Assembly (NCBI GenBank): GCA_024400915.1
Contig: JAKSLX010000011.1
Location: 1 to 64,000 of the forward strand
Direction of reading: 5' to 3'
DNA length: 64,000 bases
Source of the DNA: Treponema sp.
Lineage (GTDB): Bacteria > Spirochaetota > Spirochaetia > Treponematales > Treponemataceae
Below are positions 9,567 to 19,594 of this stretch, piece after piece; position 1 is the first letter of the stretch; each line of letters begins with the position of its first letter. A program made the translations under genes and the position numbers. A model generated the notes under the pieces. It did not search any database. It worked only from the letters and a program-made list of their open reading frames with translations, and had not been told where the DNA came from.

Positions 9567-10400
9567 TTACTTTCCAAGAAGGAGAAGGTTGATGTCAGCA
9601 AATGAAAGTGTTGCACCAACTGACTTTGCAACTTCGTCAAGCTTTGCCTTAACTGTTTTCTTGTCATCCTTAACGAACATCTGGTCTTCGAAACAGATTT
9701 CAGCAAGGTGCTTGTTGATCTTACCCTGAAGGATTCCTTCCTTAACGTTTTCTGGCTTAGATGCCATCTTTTCGTCCTGATCCATCTGAGACTTGAAGAT
9801 GCTCTTCTGTTCGTCAATGTATGTAGCTGGAACTTCTGCTCTTGTGTTGTATGCAGGTGTTTCTGCAACAAGGTGCATACAGCAGTCGCGTGCAAATTCC
9901 TTTACCTTGTCGTCTGCAGATCCCTTGATTACTACAACAGCTGCCTGCTTGTAGTCTGTGTGGATGTACATTCCTGCAGATGCATCAGCTGGAACTTCGA
10001 TGAGCTTAACTGTGCTCAAAGACATGTTTTCGCGTGTGCGTGTAGCAAAGTCGAGAACCATGTTCTTGAGTTCGTCGTTAGCTTCTGTGTATCCCTTTGC
10101 GAGAACTTCATCAAGAACCTTTTCACCTGTTGCGATGAAGTCAGCGTTCTTTGCAACGAAGTCTGTTTCACAAGTTACTGCTACGATAGCAATCTTGTTT
10201 CCTTCCTGCTTGATGTAGATGCGTCCTTCAGATGTTGCTCTTTCTGAACGCTTTGCAACTGCAGCAAGACCCTTTTCCTTGAGGATCTTTTCTGCTTCTG
10301 CCATATCACCGTTAGCATCTGTAAGTGCCTTCTTGCAGTCAAGCATACCAGCACCAGTTGCCTTGAACAATTCTTTTACCATTGCTGCTGTAATAGCCAT
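9567..10400 (-). CDS. tsf: Elongation factor Ts
   Basis: This 277-aa GDP-release factor serves EF-Tu. The N-terminal UBA-like segment with the ATGAGMLDCKKAL motif is at about residues 14-26, and the TDFVAKN motif of the EF-Tu-contacting core follows at about residue 80. The C-terminal dimerisation region is complete. It lies 54 bases behind rpsB, the classical rpsB-tsf pair. Confidence 0.97.
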   Translation of the reverse strand: MAITAAMVKELFKATGAGMLDCKKALTDANGDMAEAEKILKEKGLAAVAKRSERATSEGRIYIKQEGNKIAIVAVTCETDFVAKNADFIATGEKVLDEVLAKGYTEANDELKNMVLDFATRTRENMSLSTVKLIEVPADASAGMYIHTDYKQAAVVVIKGSADDKVKEFARDCCMHLVAETPAYNTRAEVPATYIDEQKSIFKSQMDQDEKMASKPENVKEGILQGKINKHLAEICFEDQMFVKDDKKTVKAKLDEVAKSVGATLSFADINLLLLGK

Positions 10401-10454
10401 TTTAATGTCCTTATAAATAGGTTTGTAGGGGACCTTGCTCAGATCCCCAGTTGA

Positions 10455-11324
10455 TTATTTGTTTGTGTAGTTGTCTTCGTCGAGAAGTTCGCTTTCTTTC
10501 TTGTCAGCTTCTACATCTTCTTCCTTAGCTTCTGTAGGCTGATAGTTAGAATAGTCAACGATTTCTTCGTCATCCTTCTTTGTTGAAGCATCTGTTGTAA
10601 CTTCTTCTTCGTCACCGAGTGTATCGATGATCTTGAGGCCCTGTTCGTTGTCTGCTTCGATTACTGCGTTAGCAATGATTGATGTGAAGAGGGAGATAGC
10701 GCGGATAGCATCGTCGTTACCTGGGATTGGGTAGTCGATTCCTTCTGGGTTACAGTTTGTATCAACGATAGCAACGATTGGGATACCCATGCGGCGAGCT
10801 TCAGCAACAGCAATCTGTTCCTTGTGTGTGTCGATGATGAAGATTGCTCCTGGGAGTTCCTTCATATCCTTCATTCCGCCGTAGTTCTTTGTGAGCTTTT
10901 CCTTTTCCTTGAGGAGGTTAGCTACTTCTTTCTTTGTGAGGTTGTCGAATGTTCCGTCAACTTCCATCTTTTCAATCTTCTTGAGACGGAGGAGGGACTT
11001 CTTGATTGTTGCGAAGTTTGTGAGTGTACCACCGAGCCAGCGGCTGTTTACGTAGTACATGCCACAGCGTTCAGCTTCCTTTGCGATAGCCTGCTGTGCC
11101 TGCTTCTTTGTTCCAACGAAAAGAACTGGTTTGTTAGCTGATGCAACCTTGCGGATAACATCGTAGCTGTCTTTGATTGCAGTGATTGTCTTCTGCAAGT
11201 CGATGATGTGGATTCCATTGCGTTCTGCGAAGATATACTTCTTCATACGTGGATCCCAACGCTTTACCTGGTGACCAAAGTGTACACCTGATTCAAGCAA
11301 ACTCTTCATGGTTACTACTGCCAT
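10455..11324 (-). CDS. rpsB: Small ribosomal subunit protein S2
   Basis: This is a 289-aa S2 protein. The N-terminal [11 protein letters not shown] motif and the [11 protein letters not shown] segment are typical. The last 60 or so residues are a low-complexity tail rich in Asp, Glu and Lys, making the protein longer than E. coli S2 (241 aa). GGAG lies 9-12 bases before the ATG. It heads the rpsB-tsf-frr-uppS-cdsA-dxr-rseP run. Confidence 0.97.
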   Translation of the reverse strand: MAVVTMKSLLESGVHFGHQVKRWDPRMKKYIFAERNGIHIIDLQKTITAIKDSYDVIRKVASANKPVLFVGTKKQAQQAIAKEAERCGMYYVNSRWLGGTLTNFATIKKSLLRLKKIEKMEVDGTFDNLTKKEVANLLKEKEKLTKNYGGMKDMKELPGAIFIIDTHKEQIAVAEARRMGIPIVAIVDTNCNPEGIDYPIPGNDDAIRAISLFTSIIANAVIEADNEQGLKIIDTLGDEEEVTTDASTKKDDEEIVDYSNYQPTEAKEEDVEADKKESELLDEDNYTNK

Positions 11325-11494
11325 TTGAGTACTCCTTCACCGGAAAAACCTTATGACCTTCCTTAAGGCAGGTTCTTCCTTCCTGATCTTTTTCTCGTGA
11401 CTGCCTGAAACAGCCCGGATGATTTCGTAACACCTGACAAGCCCACGGCAATGTCAAATGCCCGGCAAAACTGTCCATTCTACGAACGGACGGC
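11325..11494 (-). promoter_or_regulatory. rpsB leader with a possible promoter
   Basis: This 170-base stretch between maf and rpsB has no convincing coding region. On the minus strand a perfect TTGACA (11452-11457) is followed, at 18-19 bases, by weak -10-like sequence (TGTTAC, 11427-11432). The remaining 100-base leader is GC-richer than its flanks and has short inverted repeats. That would suit autoregulation by S2, but I could not identify a known leader motif. Confidence 0.4.
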
Positions 11495-12088
11495 TTATCT
11501 TTCGAAAAGCTTATAATTTTGCTCGCGTAGCATATCACAAAGTTCATATATAGGCAACCCCACGACAGAACTTTCAGTGCCTTCTATCTTTTGTATGAAG
11601 CATGATCCGTTCTCCTGGATCCTGTAGCCTCCTGCAGCTCCGTGCCATTCACTGGTTGAAAGGTACCACTCTATGTCTTCGTCGGACATTGGGGCAAAAG
11701 TGACCTTGTTTATGCTTGTCCTTGTTGTCATGTAATGGAGGGAACCGTTGTACAGGGCGACTCCTGTAATGACCTTGTGGGTATTCCCTTGAAAAAGTTT
11801 CAGGAATTTTCTTGCTTCTTCAATGTCTTTTGGCTTTCCGTAGATTTTGTTCTTGTAGACGATGACAGTATCTGCCGCCAGAACCCATCCTATTTCGTTG
11901 TCCTGTGCCATGTTGCGTACTACGGCATCGATTTTTTTTGCCGCCAGGTATTCCGGAGCATTCTCAACCTTAATGTCCTTTGGAATTGTTTCGTCAATGT
12001 CAGCAGGGTGAACAAAGAAAGGGATTCCAAGAGACTTGAGGATCTGCTGCCTTCTTGGAGACGATGATGCTAAAATGATTGGTTCCAT
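11495..12088 (-). CDS. maf: Maf-family nucleoside triphosphate pyrophosphatase
   Basis: This 197-aa protein hydrolyses non-canonical or standard NTPs to NMP and pyrophosphate. The N-terminal LASSSPRRQQIL motif, the AADTVIVYKNKIYGKP segment with the catalytic Asp, and the TTRTSINKVTF segment are all present in order. It is first on its strand, with a -10-like TATATT ending 6 bases before the ATG. rpsB follows after a 170-base leader. Confidence 0.93.
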   Translation of the reverse strand: MEPIILASSSPRRQQILKSLGIPFFVHPADIDETIPKDIKVENAPEYLAAKKIDAVVRNMAQDNEIGWVLAADTVIVYKNKIYGKPKDIEEARKFLKLFQGNTHKVITGVALYNGSLHYMTTRTSINKVTFAPMSDEDIEWYLSTSEWHGAAGGYRIQENGSCFIQKIEGTESSVVGLPIYELCDMLREQNYKLFER

Positions 12089-12094
12089 AAAAAT

Positions 12095-12100
12095 AATATA
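12095..12100 (-). promoter_or_regulatory. -10 box of maf, 6 bases from the start codon
   Basis: On the minus strand TATATT (12100 down to 12095) is followed by six bases and then the maf ATG. No Shine-Dalgarno sequence exists and no good -35 is visible. The spacing would give a leaderless mRNA, as at several other genes in this window. Confidence 0.4.
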
Positions 12101-12177
12101 GTATATATTTCAAATATTTACCACAAATATAACAGTTTGATTAAGTTTTTGTTTATGTTATGACGGATTTGTCATCG

Positions 12178-12206
12178 TTGACATTATGGTGACTAGGTTA
12201 TATCTT
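12178..12206 (+). promoter_or_regulatory. Promoter of tRNA-Arg
   Basis: A consensus -35 TTGACA (12178-12183), a 17-base spacer and TATCTT (12201-12206, 4 of 6 matches) lie just upstream of the tRNA. Transcription would start about 6 bases before the mature 5' end. A short inverted repeat ATGAC/GTCAT (12160-12164 with 12171-12175) abuts the -35. Confidence 0.65.
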
Positions 12207-12218
12207 TTTAAACTCAAT

Positions 12219-12292
12219 GAGAGATTAGCTCAACTGGATAGAGCGTTGGCCTCCGGAGCCGAAGGTTGTGGGTTCGAATCCCGTATCTCTCG
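12219..12292 (+). tRNA. tRNA-Arg (anticodon CCG)
   Basis: A complete cloverleaf is visible. The acceptor stem GAGAGAT (12219-12225) pairs with ATCTCTC (12285-12291) and the discriminator is G. The D stem is GCTC/GAGC. The anticodon stem TTGGC/GCCGA encloses the loop CTCCGGA with anticodon CCG at 12253-12255. The T arm has loop TTCGAAT with two wobble pairs in its stem. CCA is not encoded, which fits the cca gene in this window. It reads CGG codons. Confidence 0.95.
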
Positions 12293-12316
12293 TTCTTTTT
12301 GTCGGAGGAATTAATA

Positions 12317-13264
12317 ATGTTCATTCATTTCTGGGGTGTAAGAGGATCATTGCCAAAACCATTAAACAATGAAAACGTTCAGGCCAAGCTTACTGCAGCC
12401 ATAGCCAGAATGACCCCAAAAGACCTTGAGTCTGCCGAATCAAAAATGAAATTCATCTCCTCCCTGCCAGACTGGATTTACGGGACCTACGGTGGCAATA
12501 CTCCTTGCATTGAATTGAGGCCAAAAAGCGGAGAAGTGATTCTCCTTGACTGTGGAACAGGCCTTCGCGATTACGCCATGTACGGAAAGCAGCCTGAAGA
12601 CAAGCACTACACAATATTTCTTTCCCACCTTCACTGGGATCACATCCAGGGATTTCCTTTCTTTGGTCCATCCTTCAACCCTGCAGTTACCATCGACATT
12701 TATTCTCCTTTTGATGCTGCGGAAGAATGTTTTGAGAAGCAAAGTTCTGTTCCGTTTTTCCCTCCAAACGGATGCTGGAAGTCTGTTAAGAACCAGTGTC
12801 ATTTCCATAAAATTGAAGAAGGCACTCCAATTGAACTATACGGCATGAAGGTTGAGTGTCACAAAATGTTCCATCCGGGAGATTCCTATTCCTATTCATT
12901 TCAGGAAGGCCATAAAAAATTCATTTACTGCACCGATGCCGAACTTCAGGCAAGTGATTTTGACAAGAGCGTAGAAAGGAATTTTTATTTTCAGGATGCT
13001 GATGTACTTGTTCTTGACAGCCAGTACACCAATCCAGAAGCCGCAAAGAAAGTCAACTGGGGGCACAGTTCTTTCAGTCGTGCCGTTGAATTTGCATCCC
13101 TGTGGAATGTTTCTGACCTTTATTTCTTCCATCATGAGCCTGCTTACGATGATAAAAAACTTGACTCTATTCTTTCTGCCGGAATCAACTATCAGAAGTA
13201 CAATGCCGAAGGAAACGACGTAAAGATCCACATGTCCCGCGAAGGTCATGAAATTGTTCTCTAG
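12317..13264 (+). CDS. Metallo-beta-lactamase-fold hydrolase
   Basis: This 315-aa cytosolic protein has the MBL metal motif HLHWDH at about residues 102-107 and an early FWGVRGS segment typical of MBL phosphodiesterases. Further His and Asp ligands lie in the FHPGDSY, YCTDAEL and HHEP segments. The substrate could be a cyclic nucleotide or an RNA-type phosphodiester and cannot be decided from sequence. The start at 12317 follows GGAGG. The frame stays open upstream into the tRNA, but that extension is not a gene. It is probably co-transcribed with the tRNA and is followed 11 bases later by mltG. Confidence 0.85.
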   Translation: MFIHFWGVRGSLPKPLNNENVQAKLTAAIARMTPKDLESAESKMKFISSLPDWIYGTYGGNTPCIELRPKSGEVILLDCGTGLRDYAMYGKQPEDKHYTIFLSHLHWDHIQGFPFFGPSFNPAVTIDIYSPFDAAEECFEKQSSVPFFPPNGCWKSVKNQCHFHKIEEGTPIELYGMKVECHKMFHPGDSYSYSFQEGHKKFIYCTDAELQASDFDKSVERNFYFQDADVLVLDSQYTNPEAAKKVNWGHSSFSRAVEFASLWNVSDLYFFHHEPAYDDKKLDSILSAGINYQKYNAEGNDVKIHMSREGHEIVL

Positions 13265-13275
13265 GCTGGTTCCCA

Positions 13276-14334
13276 ATGGTTAAGGCAAAAAAAATATTGT
13301 TTTTCATCCTGTCTTTTTTACTCTGGACTATGGCCGCTGCTTTTGTTGCCGTGGTTTTGGGAATATCATTCTGGTTTCATTCCATCAAGCCGGTTACATC
13401 CCTTGAAGAAGAATATGTTGGAAAAATCAGCGTTCCGGCCGGTACTTCCGTAAGGCTTGTTGCCGAAACCCTGGAAAAAGAAAAATTCATCAGGTCATCA
13501 AAAGTCCTTTATCTTGCCATAAGGTTCAATGTATTCAACAGGAATGAGAAATTCACCTTGAAAAGTGGAACATATACTTTCAGGAGTTCCATGAATCTTA
13601 AAGAAGTCTATGAGCTTCTTCAGTCAGGGGAACAGGAATACATCAGCGTAAGCATTCCGGAAGGCCTTACAAAATCAAAGATTGCAAGACTCCTTGAAGA
13701 AAAGGACATCTGTACTGCGGCTGAATTCCTTGCTTCCTGCAGCAGCGAAAGTCTTCTTGCCGAATACGGGATTCCAGGCCTTACTTTTGAAGGCTATCTC
13801 TTTCCCGATACTTATTTTCTAACCCATGGAATGAAAGGTGATGAAATTGTCCGCACCATGGTGAACAATTTCTATTCAAAAATTTCAGAAATTCCTTCTT
13901 TTGCAGATTTTGACAGTCAGAAGCTTCACGATACCGTAATTCTTTCTTCAGTTGTTGAAAGGGAATACCGCATCCGCGAAGAAGCTCCAGTCATTGCCAG
14001 TGTCTTTGCAAACAGGCTCAGACACAATATAGGTCTTTATTCCTGTGCCACCATTGAGTATATCATCACTGAAATTCAAGGGCTTCCTCATCCCGGAAGA
14101 ATTACCTATAAGGATTTGAAGATTGACAGTCCCTACAACACCTACATGTGGGCAGGTCTTCCTGAAGGTCCGATTTCAAATCCGGGAACAGTTGCCTTGG
14201 AAGCCGCTGCTAATCCTGCAAAAACGAAGTATTATTATTTTGTGCTTACAGACCCGTCAACTGGAAGACATACCTTCAGCACTAATTTTGACGAACACAT
14301 AGCTGCTGAAAATACGAATTACGTTTCAAAGTAA
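13276..14334 (+). CDS. mltG: Endolytic murein transglycosylase MltG
   Basis: This 352-aa YceG-family enzyme is anchored by one N-terminal membrane helix (about residues 7-33), with the rest periplasmic. It cuts nascent glycan strands near the inner membrane. A LysM-like region precedes the catalytic domain. The active-site Glu lies in SSVVEREYR around residue 230, followed by the conserved IASVFANRL and DSPYNTYMWAGLPEGPI segments. Its stop codon shares one base with the dnaG start (TAATG). Confidence 0.93.
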   Translation: MVKAKKILFFILSFLLWTMAAAFVAVVLGISFWFHSIKPVTSLEEEYVGKISVPAGTSVRLVAETLEKEKFIRSSKVLYLAIRFNVFNRNEKFTLKSGTYTFRSSMNLKEVYELLQSGEQEYISVSIPEGLTKSKIARLLEEKDICTAAEFLASCSSESLLAEYGIPGLTFEGYLFPDTYFLTHGMKGDEIVRTMVNNFYSKISEIPSFADFDSQKLHDTVILSSVVEREYRIREEAPVIASVFANRLRHNIGLYSCATIEYIITEIQGLPHPGRITYKDLKIDSPYNTYMWAGLPEGPISNPGTVALEAAANPAKTKYYYFVLTDPSTGRHTFSTNFDEHIAAENTNYVSK

Positions 14335-16136
14335 TGGCTGGTTTCATTTCACGCGAATCAATAGAAGAAGTCTCAAATAGAACCGACATAGTTCAGGTAG
14401 TTGGGGAACGCGTTCAGCTTACCCAGAAAGGCCGCGACTGGTGGGGATGCTGTCCATTTCATCAGGATAAAACTCCTTCCTTCAGCGTTTCTCCTGAAAA
14501 AAAATTTTATTACTGTTTCAGTTGCCATGCCACGGGAACGGTAATAGATTTTATCAAGGAAATGGATAAGGTTTCATTTTCAGAGGCGGTATCACTTCTT
14601 GCCAAGAAGGCGGGGGTTGTTCTCAAATACGAAAATGGAGGGAGCGAAAGACAAAGGGAAGACCCCAATGCCAAGTTGAAGGAAGAATATAGGACTTTAT
14701 ATACAAGAATGGCGGGAACCTTTCATTATGCCCTTATGGAAACCCAGGCTGGGAAATTTGCCTTGGACTACATAAAGGACCGAGGCCTTACCAATGAAAC
14801 CCTTGAAAAGTTCAAGATAGGATACAGCCCTGAAGACCGTTTCTGGCTGAGAAAATTCCTTGAAAGCAAGAACTATTCAAAGGAATTTCTTGATAATTCT
14901 GGACTTTTCAATAGAAAAAGACCAGATACTGCTTTTTTCTGCGGCAGGCTCATGTTTCCAATTTTTGACCGTAACGGTGACTGCGTTGCCATGGGAGGAA
15001 GGTTTCTCCGTGGCAGTGATTTTGAGGCTCAGTCAAAGTATAAGAATTCACCTGAACTCATGCACTACAAAAAGGGAAACATCCTTTATGCCTTTAATTT
15101 TGCAAAGGAAAGCATAAGGCGCAATAAGAAAGTCATTTTCTGCGAAGGTTACATGGACTGCATTGCCTACCATCAGTGCGGCATAGATTATGCTGTTGCA
15201 ACGCTAGGAACGGCCATGACAATAGAACACCTTCACATTGTAAAGCCATTTGTGGATGAAGTTCTTCTTTCCTTTGATTCAGATGGGGCAGGACAAAAAG
15301 CAACGCGGCGTTCTATATTGATGTGCAGAAGCCTGAACATACCTGTAAGGGTTGTCCAGCTGCAGGGTGGAAAGGATCCTGCAGAAATTATGCTCAGTTT
15401 TGGTGCTGAATACTTGACAAAGCAGGTAAACGGTTCTAGATTTGATTTCGAATTTCTTATCTCTAAACTGCAGGAATTATATCCTAAAGACACCCCTTGG
15501 GGAAAATCTAAAGCATCTTTAGAATATTTCGAGTATATAGATTCTCTGCAGTCCAATGTAGAAAAGGAATCATGCCTGGAATTGTTCAGCCAGGCTTATG
15601 CAGTTGACAAGGAGGCACTTCGCCAGGATTACTCCAACCGTGAGAATGTTCGTGCAAAATTGAATCAGGTAAACAATCAGATAAAGGCAGAGAAAAAAGA
15701 AAAAATAATTGTTACTGCCGAACTGCAGGCTGTTATGACAGCAGTTACCGATGTCAATTTCTTTAAGAAAATGCATGAAGAAATCACAAAGGATGATCTT
15801 AGGGAAGAAACTTCACGACAGCTGTATTCTGCCATGGAAGAGTGCTGCCTTAATGACAGTTTTTCCGTTAGCAATATTCTTATCCGTCTGGAAAGCGATG
15901 AATTGAAGGGACTTCTAGTAAAGTCCACAGATGTCCATAGGGACAATGTCGCAGAATCGGTGGAAAAAAGTATCTGCTACCTGAAAAGCAAGGTCCTTGA
16001 GAACAGAAAGCTCAAGATAAGAGAAAGAATTGAACAGCTTTCCCGGAGTTCTCTGCCGGAGGACAAGGCTAAGTTAGAGGAACTTCTAAAGCAGAAAATG
16101 GAAGTTGATTCCAAAATTCACAGTATGAAGGGTTAA
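14334..16136 (+). CDS. dnaG: DNA primase
   Basis: This 600-aa replication primase has the CHC2 zinc finger ligands Cys40, His43, Cys61 and Cys64, the same numbering as in E. coli. The RNA polymerase core contains the TOPRIM motifs FCEGYMD and LSFDSDGAG, with the metal-binding Glu and Asp residues. The C-terminal third is the DnaB-binding region and is weakly conserved. It is translationally coupled to mltG and lies two bases ahead of rpoD. Confidence 0.97.
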   Translation: MAGFISRESIEEVSNRTDIVQVVGERVQLTQKGRDWWGCCPFHQDKTPSFSVSPEKKFYYCFSCHATGTVIDFIKEMDKVSFSEAVSLLAKKAGVVLKYENGGSERQREDPNAKLKEEYRTLYTRMAGTFHYALMETQAGKFALDYIKDRGLTNETLEKFKIGYSPEDRFWLRKFLESKNYSKEFLDNSGLFNRKRPDTAFFCGRLMFPIFDRNGDCVAMGGRFLRGSDFEAQSKYKNSPELMHYKKGNILYAFNFAKESIRRNKKVIFCEGYMDCIAYHQCGIDYAVATLGTAMTIEHLHIVKPFVDEVLLSFDSDGAGQKATRRSILMCRSLNIPVRVVQLQGGKDPAEIMLSFGAEYLTKQVNGSRFDFEFLISKLQELYPKDTPWGKSKASLEYFEYIDSLQSNVEKESCLELFSQAYAVDKEALRQDYSNRENVRAKLNQVNNQIKAEKKEKIIVTAELQAVMTAVTDVNFFKKMHEEITKDDLREETSRQLYSAMEECCLNDSFSVSNILIRLESDELKGLLVKSTDVHRDNVAESVEKSICYLKSKVLENRKLKIRERIEQLSRSSLPEDKAKLEELLKQKMEVDSKIHSMKG

Positions 16137-16138
16137 TA

Positions 16139-18166
16139 ATGGCTAAAAAGCAACCTGAAAAAAAATCAACGGATAAAAAAAGTGTAGCAAAAGCAGCTGC
16201 TCCAAAGGCAAAGAAGGCTGCAAAATCCAAGAAACCGGAAGATGAAATCATCGAACAGGAAGAAGAACTTGAGGATGATGAAGTTCTTGCGGACGATGAG
16301 GACGAAGATTCTGAATCAACAGAAGGCAAGGAAACTTCAGATTTTTCTGATGAAGACAGCGATGATGCTGAAATTGACGGGGATGAACTTTCCCAGGACC
16401 CACTTGTCAAGAAACTTATAGATTATGCAAGCACTAAGCAGATTATTTCCTGGGATGAAATTACGGAAATTCTTACTGCCGATGTGGTGAATTCTCCAAA
16501 GATGGAAGGTGTTCTTCAGATTCTTACCAAGAACAATATTCAGGTCATGGAAGAAGATGAGCTTCTTGATGAAGACGAGGATGACGGAACTGAAGACGAT
16601 GAGGATTCAGAAGAAGGCCTTGGTGATGATGAAGGACAGGATGTTGATCTTGGAAAGAACAGGCTTGTTGCCAATGACAAGGATACAAGCATTGACGATC
16701 CAATCCGCCTTTATCTCAGGGAAATCGGTAAGGAAAACCTTCTTACTGCAGAACAGGAAGTTACTCTTTCAAAGCAGATGGAGGAAGGGCTAAACATCAT
16801 AAAAAAGGTGATCAGCAATTCTGGTATGATCATTCCTGAATTCTATACTATCTGCCATACGATTTATAAAAAGATTGATCCTCATGAACCTGGAAAGGCC
16901 AGAAAGGAAATCAACGAGCTTATGGCAGAACGACGCCGTCTCAGAAGCTGCTATGTTGAATATGTAAAGCCTATCCGTGAACAGATGGTTGAATACATCC
17001 AGCTCAAGAAGCAGCTCCACACCGAAGATCCTTCAATGAACATCTTCAAGGACGAAAACCTCATTGCCTTGCGTGAAGTCATCAAGGAAAAGGTTGTGGG
17101 TGCTGTACTCCAGACTGAAGAAATCGAAGCCTTCAGCAATAAATTTATTGTTGCCTCAAAGAAAATCGACGAATACCATACAATTCAGGAACGTCGCATG
17201 AAAAAGCTCCGCATTACTGATGCAGTGGGCTTACGAAGCATTGGCCGACGCCTTGCCATCCGTGCGGAATCGATAAAGCTTGAAAAGGAACTTGGCCTTA
17301 CGGCAGATGAAATCCGTTCGGACTATACTGAAATTCAGAAGATTGACAGAAAGCTTCGCGAACTGGAATATGATTTTGAAAACTCCGTAGACGAAATCAT
17401 TGAAATGAAGCAGGAGATTGAAAGGGGACGCCGTCAGCTTGAACGCGCAAAGAACCGCCTCATCAATGCAAACCTCCGACTCGTTGTTTCCATTGCAAAG
17501 AAGTATACGAACCGTGGGCTCCAGCTCTTTGACCTTATCCAGGAAGGCAACATCGGCCTCATCAAGGCTGTTGAAAAGTTCGAATACCGTAAGGGTTATA
17601 AATTCTCAACTTATGCCACATGGTGGATTCGTCAGGCTATTACAAGGTCTATTTCAGACCAGGCACGCACAATCCGTGTTCCAGTCCACATGATTGAACA
17701 GATCAACAAGGTTGTACGTGAAAGCCGCCAGCTCATGCAGAAGCTTGGACGCGAACCTACCGACGAAGAAATCGCAGCACAGCTTTCATGGCCTTTGAGC
17801 CGTGTTAAGCAGGTTAAGAATGTTGCCCGCGAGCCAATTTCCCTTGAAACTCCAATCGGAGAAGAAGAAGACAGCTCATTGGGAGACTTCATTGAAGACA
17901 AGGAAGTTGAAAATCCAGCAAATCAGACTGCCTATACTTTGCTTCAGGAGCAGCTCCGTTCCGTTTTGAGCACTTTGCCTCAGAGGGAGCAGGAAGTCCT
18001 TAAGATGAGGTTCGGTCTTGATGACGGATATTCACTGACCCTTGAAGAAGTCGGACTCTACTTCAATGTTACCCGCGAAAGAATCCGTCAGATTGAAGCA
18101 AAGGCTTTGAGAAGGCTTCGCCATCCACGCCGTGCTACTGGCTTGCGCGATTATATTGATTCGTAA
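16139..18166 (+). CDS. rpoD: Primary RNA polymerase sigma factor (sigma-70 family)
   Basis: This is a 675-aa housekeeping sigma factor. A Lys/Ala-rich start (residues 1-35) is followed by a strongly acidic low-complexity stretch to about residue 85, then region 1.1, a second acidic stretch near residues 138-170, and region 1.2 ([12 protein letters not shown]). A non-conserved insert precedes region 2, which has the core-binding and -10-reading segments [20 protein letters not shown] and ATWWIRQAI. Region 4 with its helix-turn-helix and [20 protein letters not shown] ends the protein. The two acidic blocks are unusual. The dnaG-rpoD pair is a classical macromolecular-synthesis arrangement. Confidence 0.97.
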   Translation: MAKKQPEKKSTDKKSVAKAAAPKAKKAAKSKKPEDEIIEQEEELEDDEVLADDEDEDSESTEGKETSDFSDEDSDDAEIDGDELSQDPLVKKLIDYASTKQIISWDEITEILTADVVNSPKMEGVLQILTKNNIQVMEEDELLDEDEDDGTEDDEDSEEGLGDDEGQDVDLGKNRLVANDKDTSIDDPIRLYLREIGKENLLTAEQEVTLSKQMEEGLNIIKKVISNSGMIIPEFYTICHTIYKKIDPHEPGKARKEINELMAERRRLRSCYVEYVKPIREQMVEYIQLKKQLHTEDPSMNIFKDENLIALREVIKEKVVGAVLQTEEIEAFSNKFIVASKKIDEYHTIQERRMKKLRITDAVGLRSIGRRLAIRAESIKLEKELGLTADEIRSDYTEIQKIDRKLRELEYDFENSVDEIIEMKQEIERGRRQLERAKNRLINANLRLVVSIAKKYTNRGLQLFDLIQEGNIGLIKAVEKFEYRKGYKFSTYATWWIRQAITRSISDQARTIRVPVHMIEQINKVVRESRQLMQKLGREPTDEEIAAQLSWPLSRVKQVKNVAREPISLETPIGEEEDSSLGDFIEDKEVENPANQTAYTLLQEQLRSVLSTLPQREQEVLKMRFGLDDGYSLTLEEVGLYFNVTRERIRQIEAKALRRLRHPRRATGLRDYIDS

Positions 18167-18178
18167 ATTTCTCATATC

Positions 18179-18238
18179 GTGTAGACATAAAAAAAGAATT
18201 TCTGTAAACTTTACTGACGCTTATTTTATGCTCTACAC
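18179..18238 (+). terminator. Long imperfect stem after rpoD
   Basis: Bases 18179-18192 pair with 18224-18238 over 14 bp with a single bulged C (18231). The 31-base loop contains the small palindrome GTAAACTTTAC. The 3' arm begins TTTT but no T run follows the stem, so termination is uncertain. It may instead be a leader element of the next gene. Confidence 0.35.
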
Positions 18239-18267
18239 ATAAATGTATTACTACAAGAGGTTGCTTT

Positions 18268-19143
18268 ATGCAGAAGACAGATGAAATGCCAATGACAGAA
18301 CAGCTTGAGAGGCTTAAGGAACTCCAGGATGTACTTGCTGAAAAATATGAACTCGAGGCAAAGGTAGAGGAACTTCCAAAATCTTTGGATGGAAGTACAG
18401 AATCTCTCGACCGCTATAAGAAAGAATATATTCAGAAAAATGCAGAATACGAAGAAAAAAAGGCTCAGGTAGCACAGCTCAAGGAAGAACTTGAGGAAGC
18501 ACAGAAGAAGCGTGAAGAAGGTGAAAAGGGAATGGATGCCATTTCTACTCACCGTGAATATGAAATTCTTCAGAAGCAGATTGACGAAGCCCAGTCGATC
18601 GAAGATGAAAAGCGCAAGGAACTCCAGAAGGAGGAAAAGTCTCTTGAAGAACTTAACGACATCCTCAAGGGACATGAAGCTTTCATTTCTTCTACAGAAA
18701 AAGACGTTAACGAACAGCGTGAAAATCTTGACAAGGAAGTTTCTGACCTTAACAAAAGGCTTGAAGCACTTACCAAGAAGGAAAACGAAAAGAGCGAAGG
18801 AATCAATCCTGAAATCATCATGAAGTTCCAGCGCATCATCAGACGCAACACAAAGGGTATTGTTGCTGTTGCCGGCAATGTTTGTGATGGATGTCATATG
18901 GTTCTTCCTGCTCAGTTTGCAAATGAAGTTCGTCATAATGACCAGATTCGCTTCTGCCCATACTGCAGCCGCATTCTCTTTTATGATGAAAGCATTGTTT
19001 CTAAGGTTTACTCACTTCAGAGTGATGAACTTGTTGAAGATACAGACGAAGACCTCATCGATGGTGATGGATTCGGCGATGAAATTGACGATATGGGGGA
19101 TGGGGATTCTCCAGATACATCGTCAATGGACTTTGAAAACTAA
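18268..19143 (+). CDS. Coiled-coil protein with C4 zinc ribbon (PF02591-type)
   Basis: This 291-aa cytosolic protein is predicted to be a long charged coiled coil over about residues 5-190. A C4 zinc ribbon follows: CDGCH near residue 209 and CPYC near residue 231 give two CxxC pairs. The last 40 residues are Asp-rich. This coiled-coil-plus-ribbon layout is that of the DUF164/zf-RING_7 family, for which a nucleic-acid-binding role has been suggested but not settled. It lies between rpoD and rnpB. Confidence 0.85.
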   Translation: MQKTDEMPMTEQLERLKELQDVLAEKYELEAKVEELPKSLDGSTESLDRYKKEYIQKNAEYEEKKAQVAQLKEELEEAQKKREEGEKGMDAISTHREYEILQKQIDEAQSIEDEKRKELQKEEKSLEELNDILKGHEAFISSTEKDVNEQRENLDKEVSDLNKRLEALTKKENEKSEGINPEIIMKFQRIIRRNTKGIVAVAGNVCDGCHMVLPAQFANEVRHNDQIRFCPYCSRILFYDESIVSKVYSLQSDELVEDTDEDLIDGDGFGDEIDDMGDGDSPDTSSMDFEN

Positions 19144-19175
19144 TTTTTCAAGGTTGATGACAAAGTAAAAAAAAT

Positions 19176-19562
19176 AAGGATATGTGATCGCGCTGCTTCA
19201 GTTGATGATAGCTGAAGGCAGTGAGGTAAAGTCCGGGCTCCACCGGAAAAGATGCCGGGTAATAACCGGGCAGAAAAGGGTAGCTGTACGGTTGCCGTGC
19301 AAAGCCCCTTGTCTGACAGAAAGTGCTACAGAAAATTACCGCCTGAGCAATCAGGTAAGGGTGAAAAGGCAGGGTAAGAGCCTACCGCGTTACTGGTAAC
19401 AGGACGGCATAAGTAAACCTCATCTGGAGCAAAATCGGATAGCAGTTTGGATTCCGGCCTTATACTGCGGGTAGGTTGCTGGAGATACCTGGTGACAGGT
19501 GTTGCGGATAGATGATCACGCATTACTTTGTAATGTTCCAGAACCCGGCTTACCATATCCTT
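19176..19562 (+). ncRNA. rnpB: RNase P RNA
   Basis: This is the catalytic RNA that matures tRNA 5' ends. Universally conserved blocks appear in order: the GAGG..AAGTCCGGGCTCC block (about 19223-19242), ACAGAAA followed by TTACCGCC, the AGGGTGAAAAGG and AAGAGCCTACCGC blocks, AAACCTCATCTGGAGCAA, and the closing GATAGATGATCACG. The P1 helix is formed by AAGGATATG (19176-19184) with CATATCCTT (19554-19562), which sets the ends. A short T-rich stretch follows. It sits in the gap between the zinc-ribbon gene and the TPR gene. Ends are accurate to a few bases. Confidence 0.95.
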
Positions 19563-19594
19563 AGCCTTTTCAAATAAATTTGGGTGGGATGATA

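Noticed and set aside
9708..10247. 179-codon open frame on the + strand, Cys- and Val-rich, antisense to tsf
   Set aside because: It is produced by the codon bias of tsf. The composition is unnatural and there is no ribosome site.
11293..11547. 84-codon minus-strand frame across the rpsB leader
   Set aside because: It runs out of frame from inside maf into rpsB and has no family similarity. The span is better read as leader.
12266..12316. Open 17-codon N-terminal extension of the MBL hydrolase into tRNA-Arg
   Set aside because: The tRNA is complete through 12292, and GGAGG lies just before the ATG at 12317, so the extension is chance openness.
18226..18936. 236-codon frame antisense to the zinc-ribbon gene, very Phe/Leu-rich
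   Set aside because: It mirrors the Lys/Glu-rich coiled-coil codons of the real gene on the opposite strand.
19184..19556. Small open frames on both strands in the gap after the zinc-ribbon gene
   Set aside because: The stretch is RNase P RNA with all conserved blocks, and the frames have no protein-like features.
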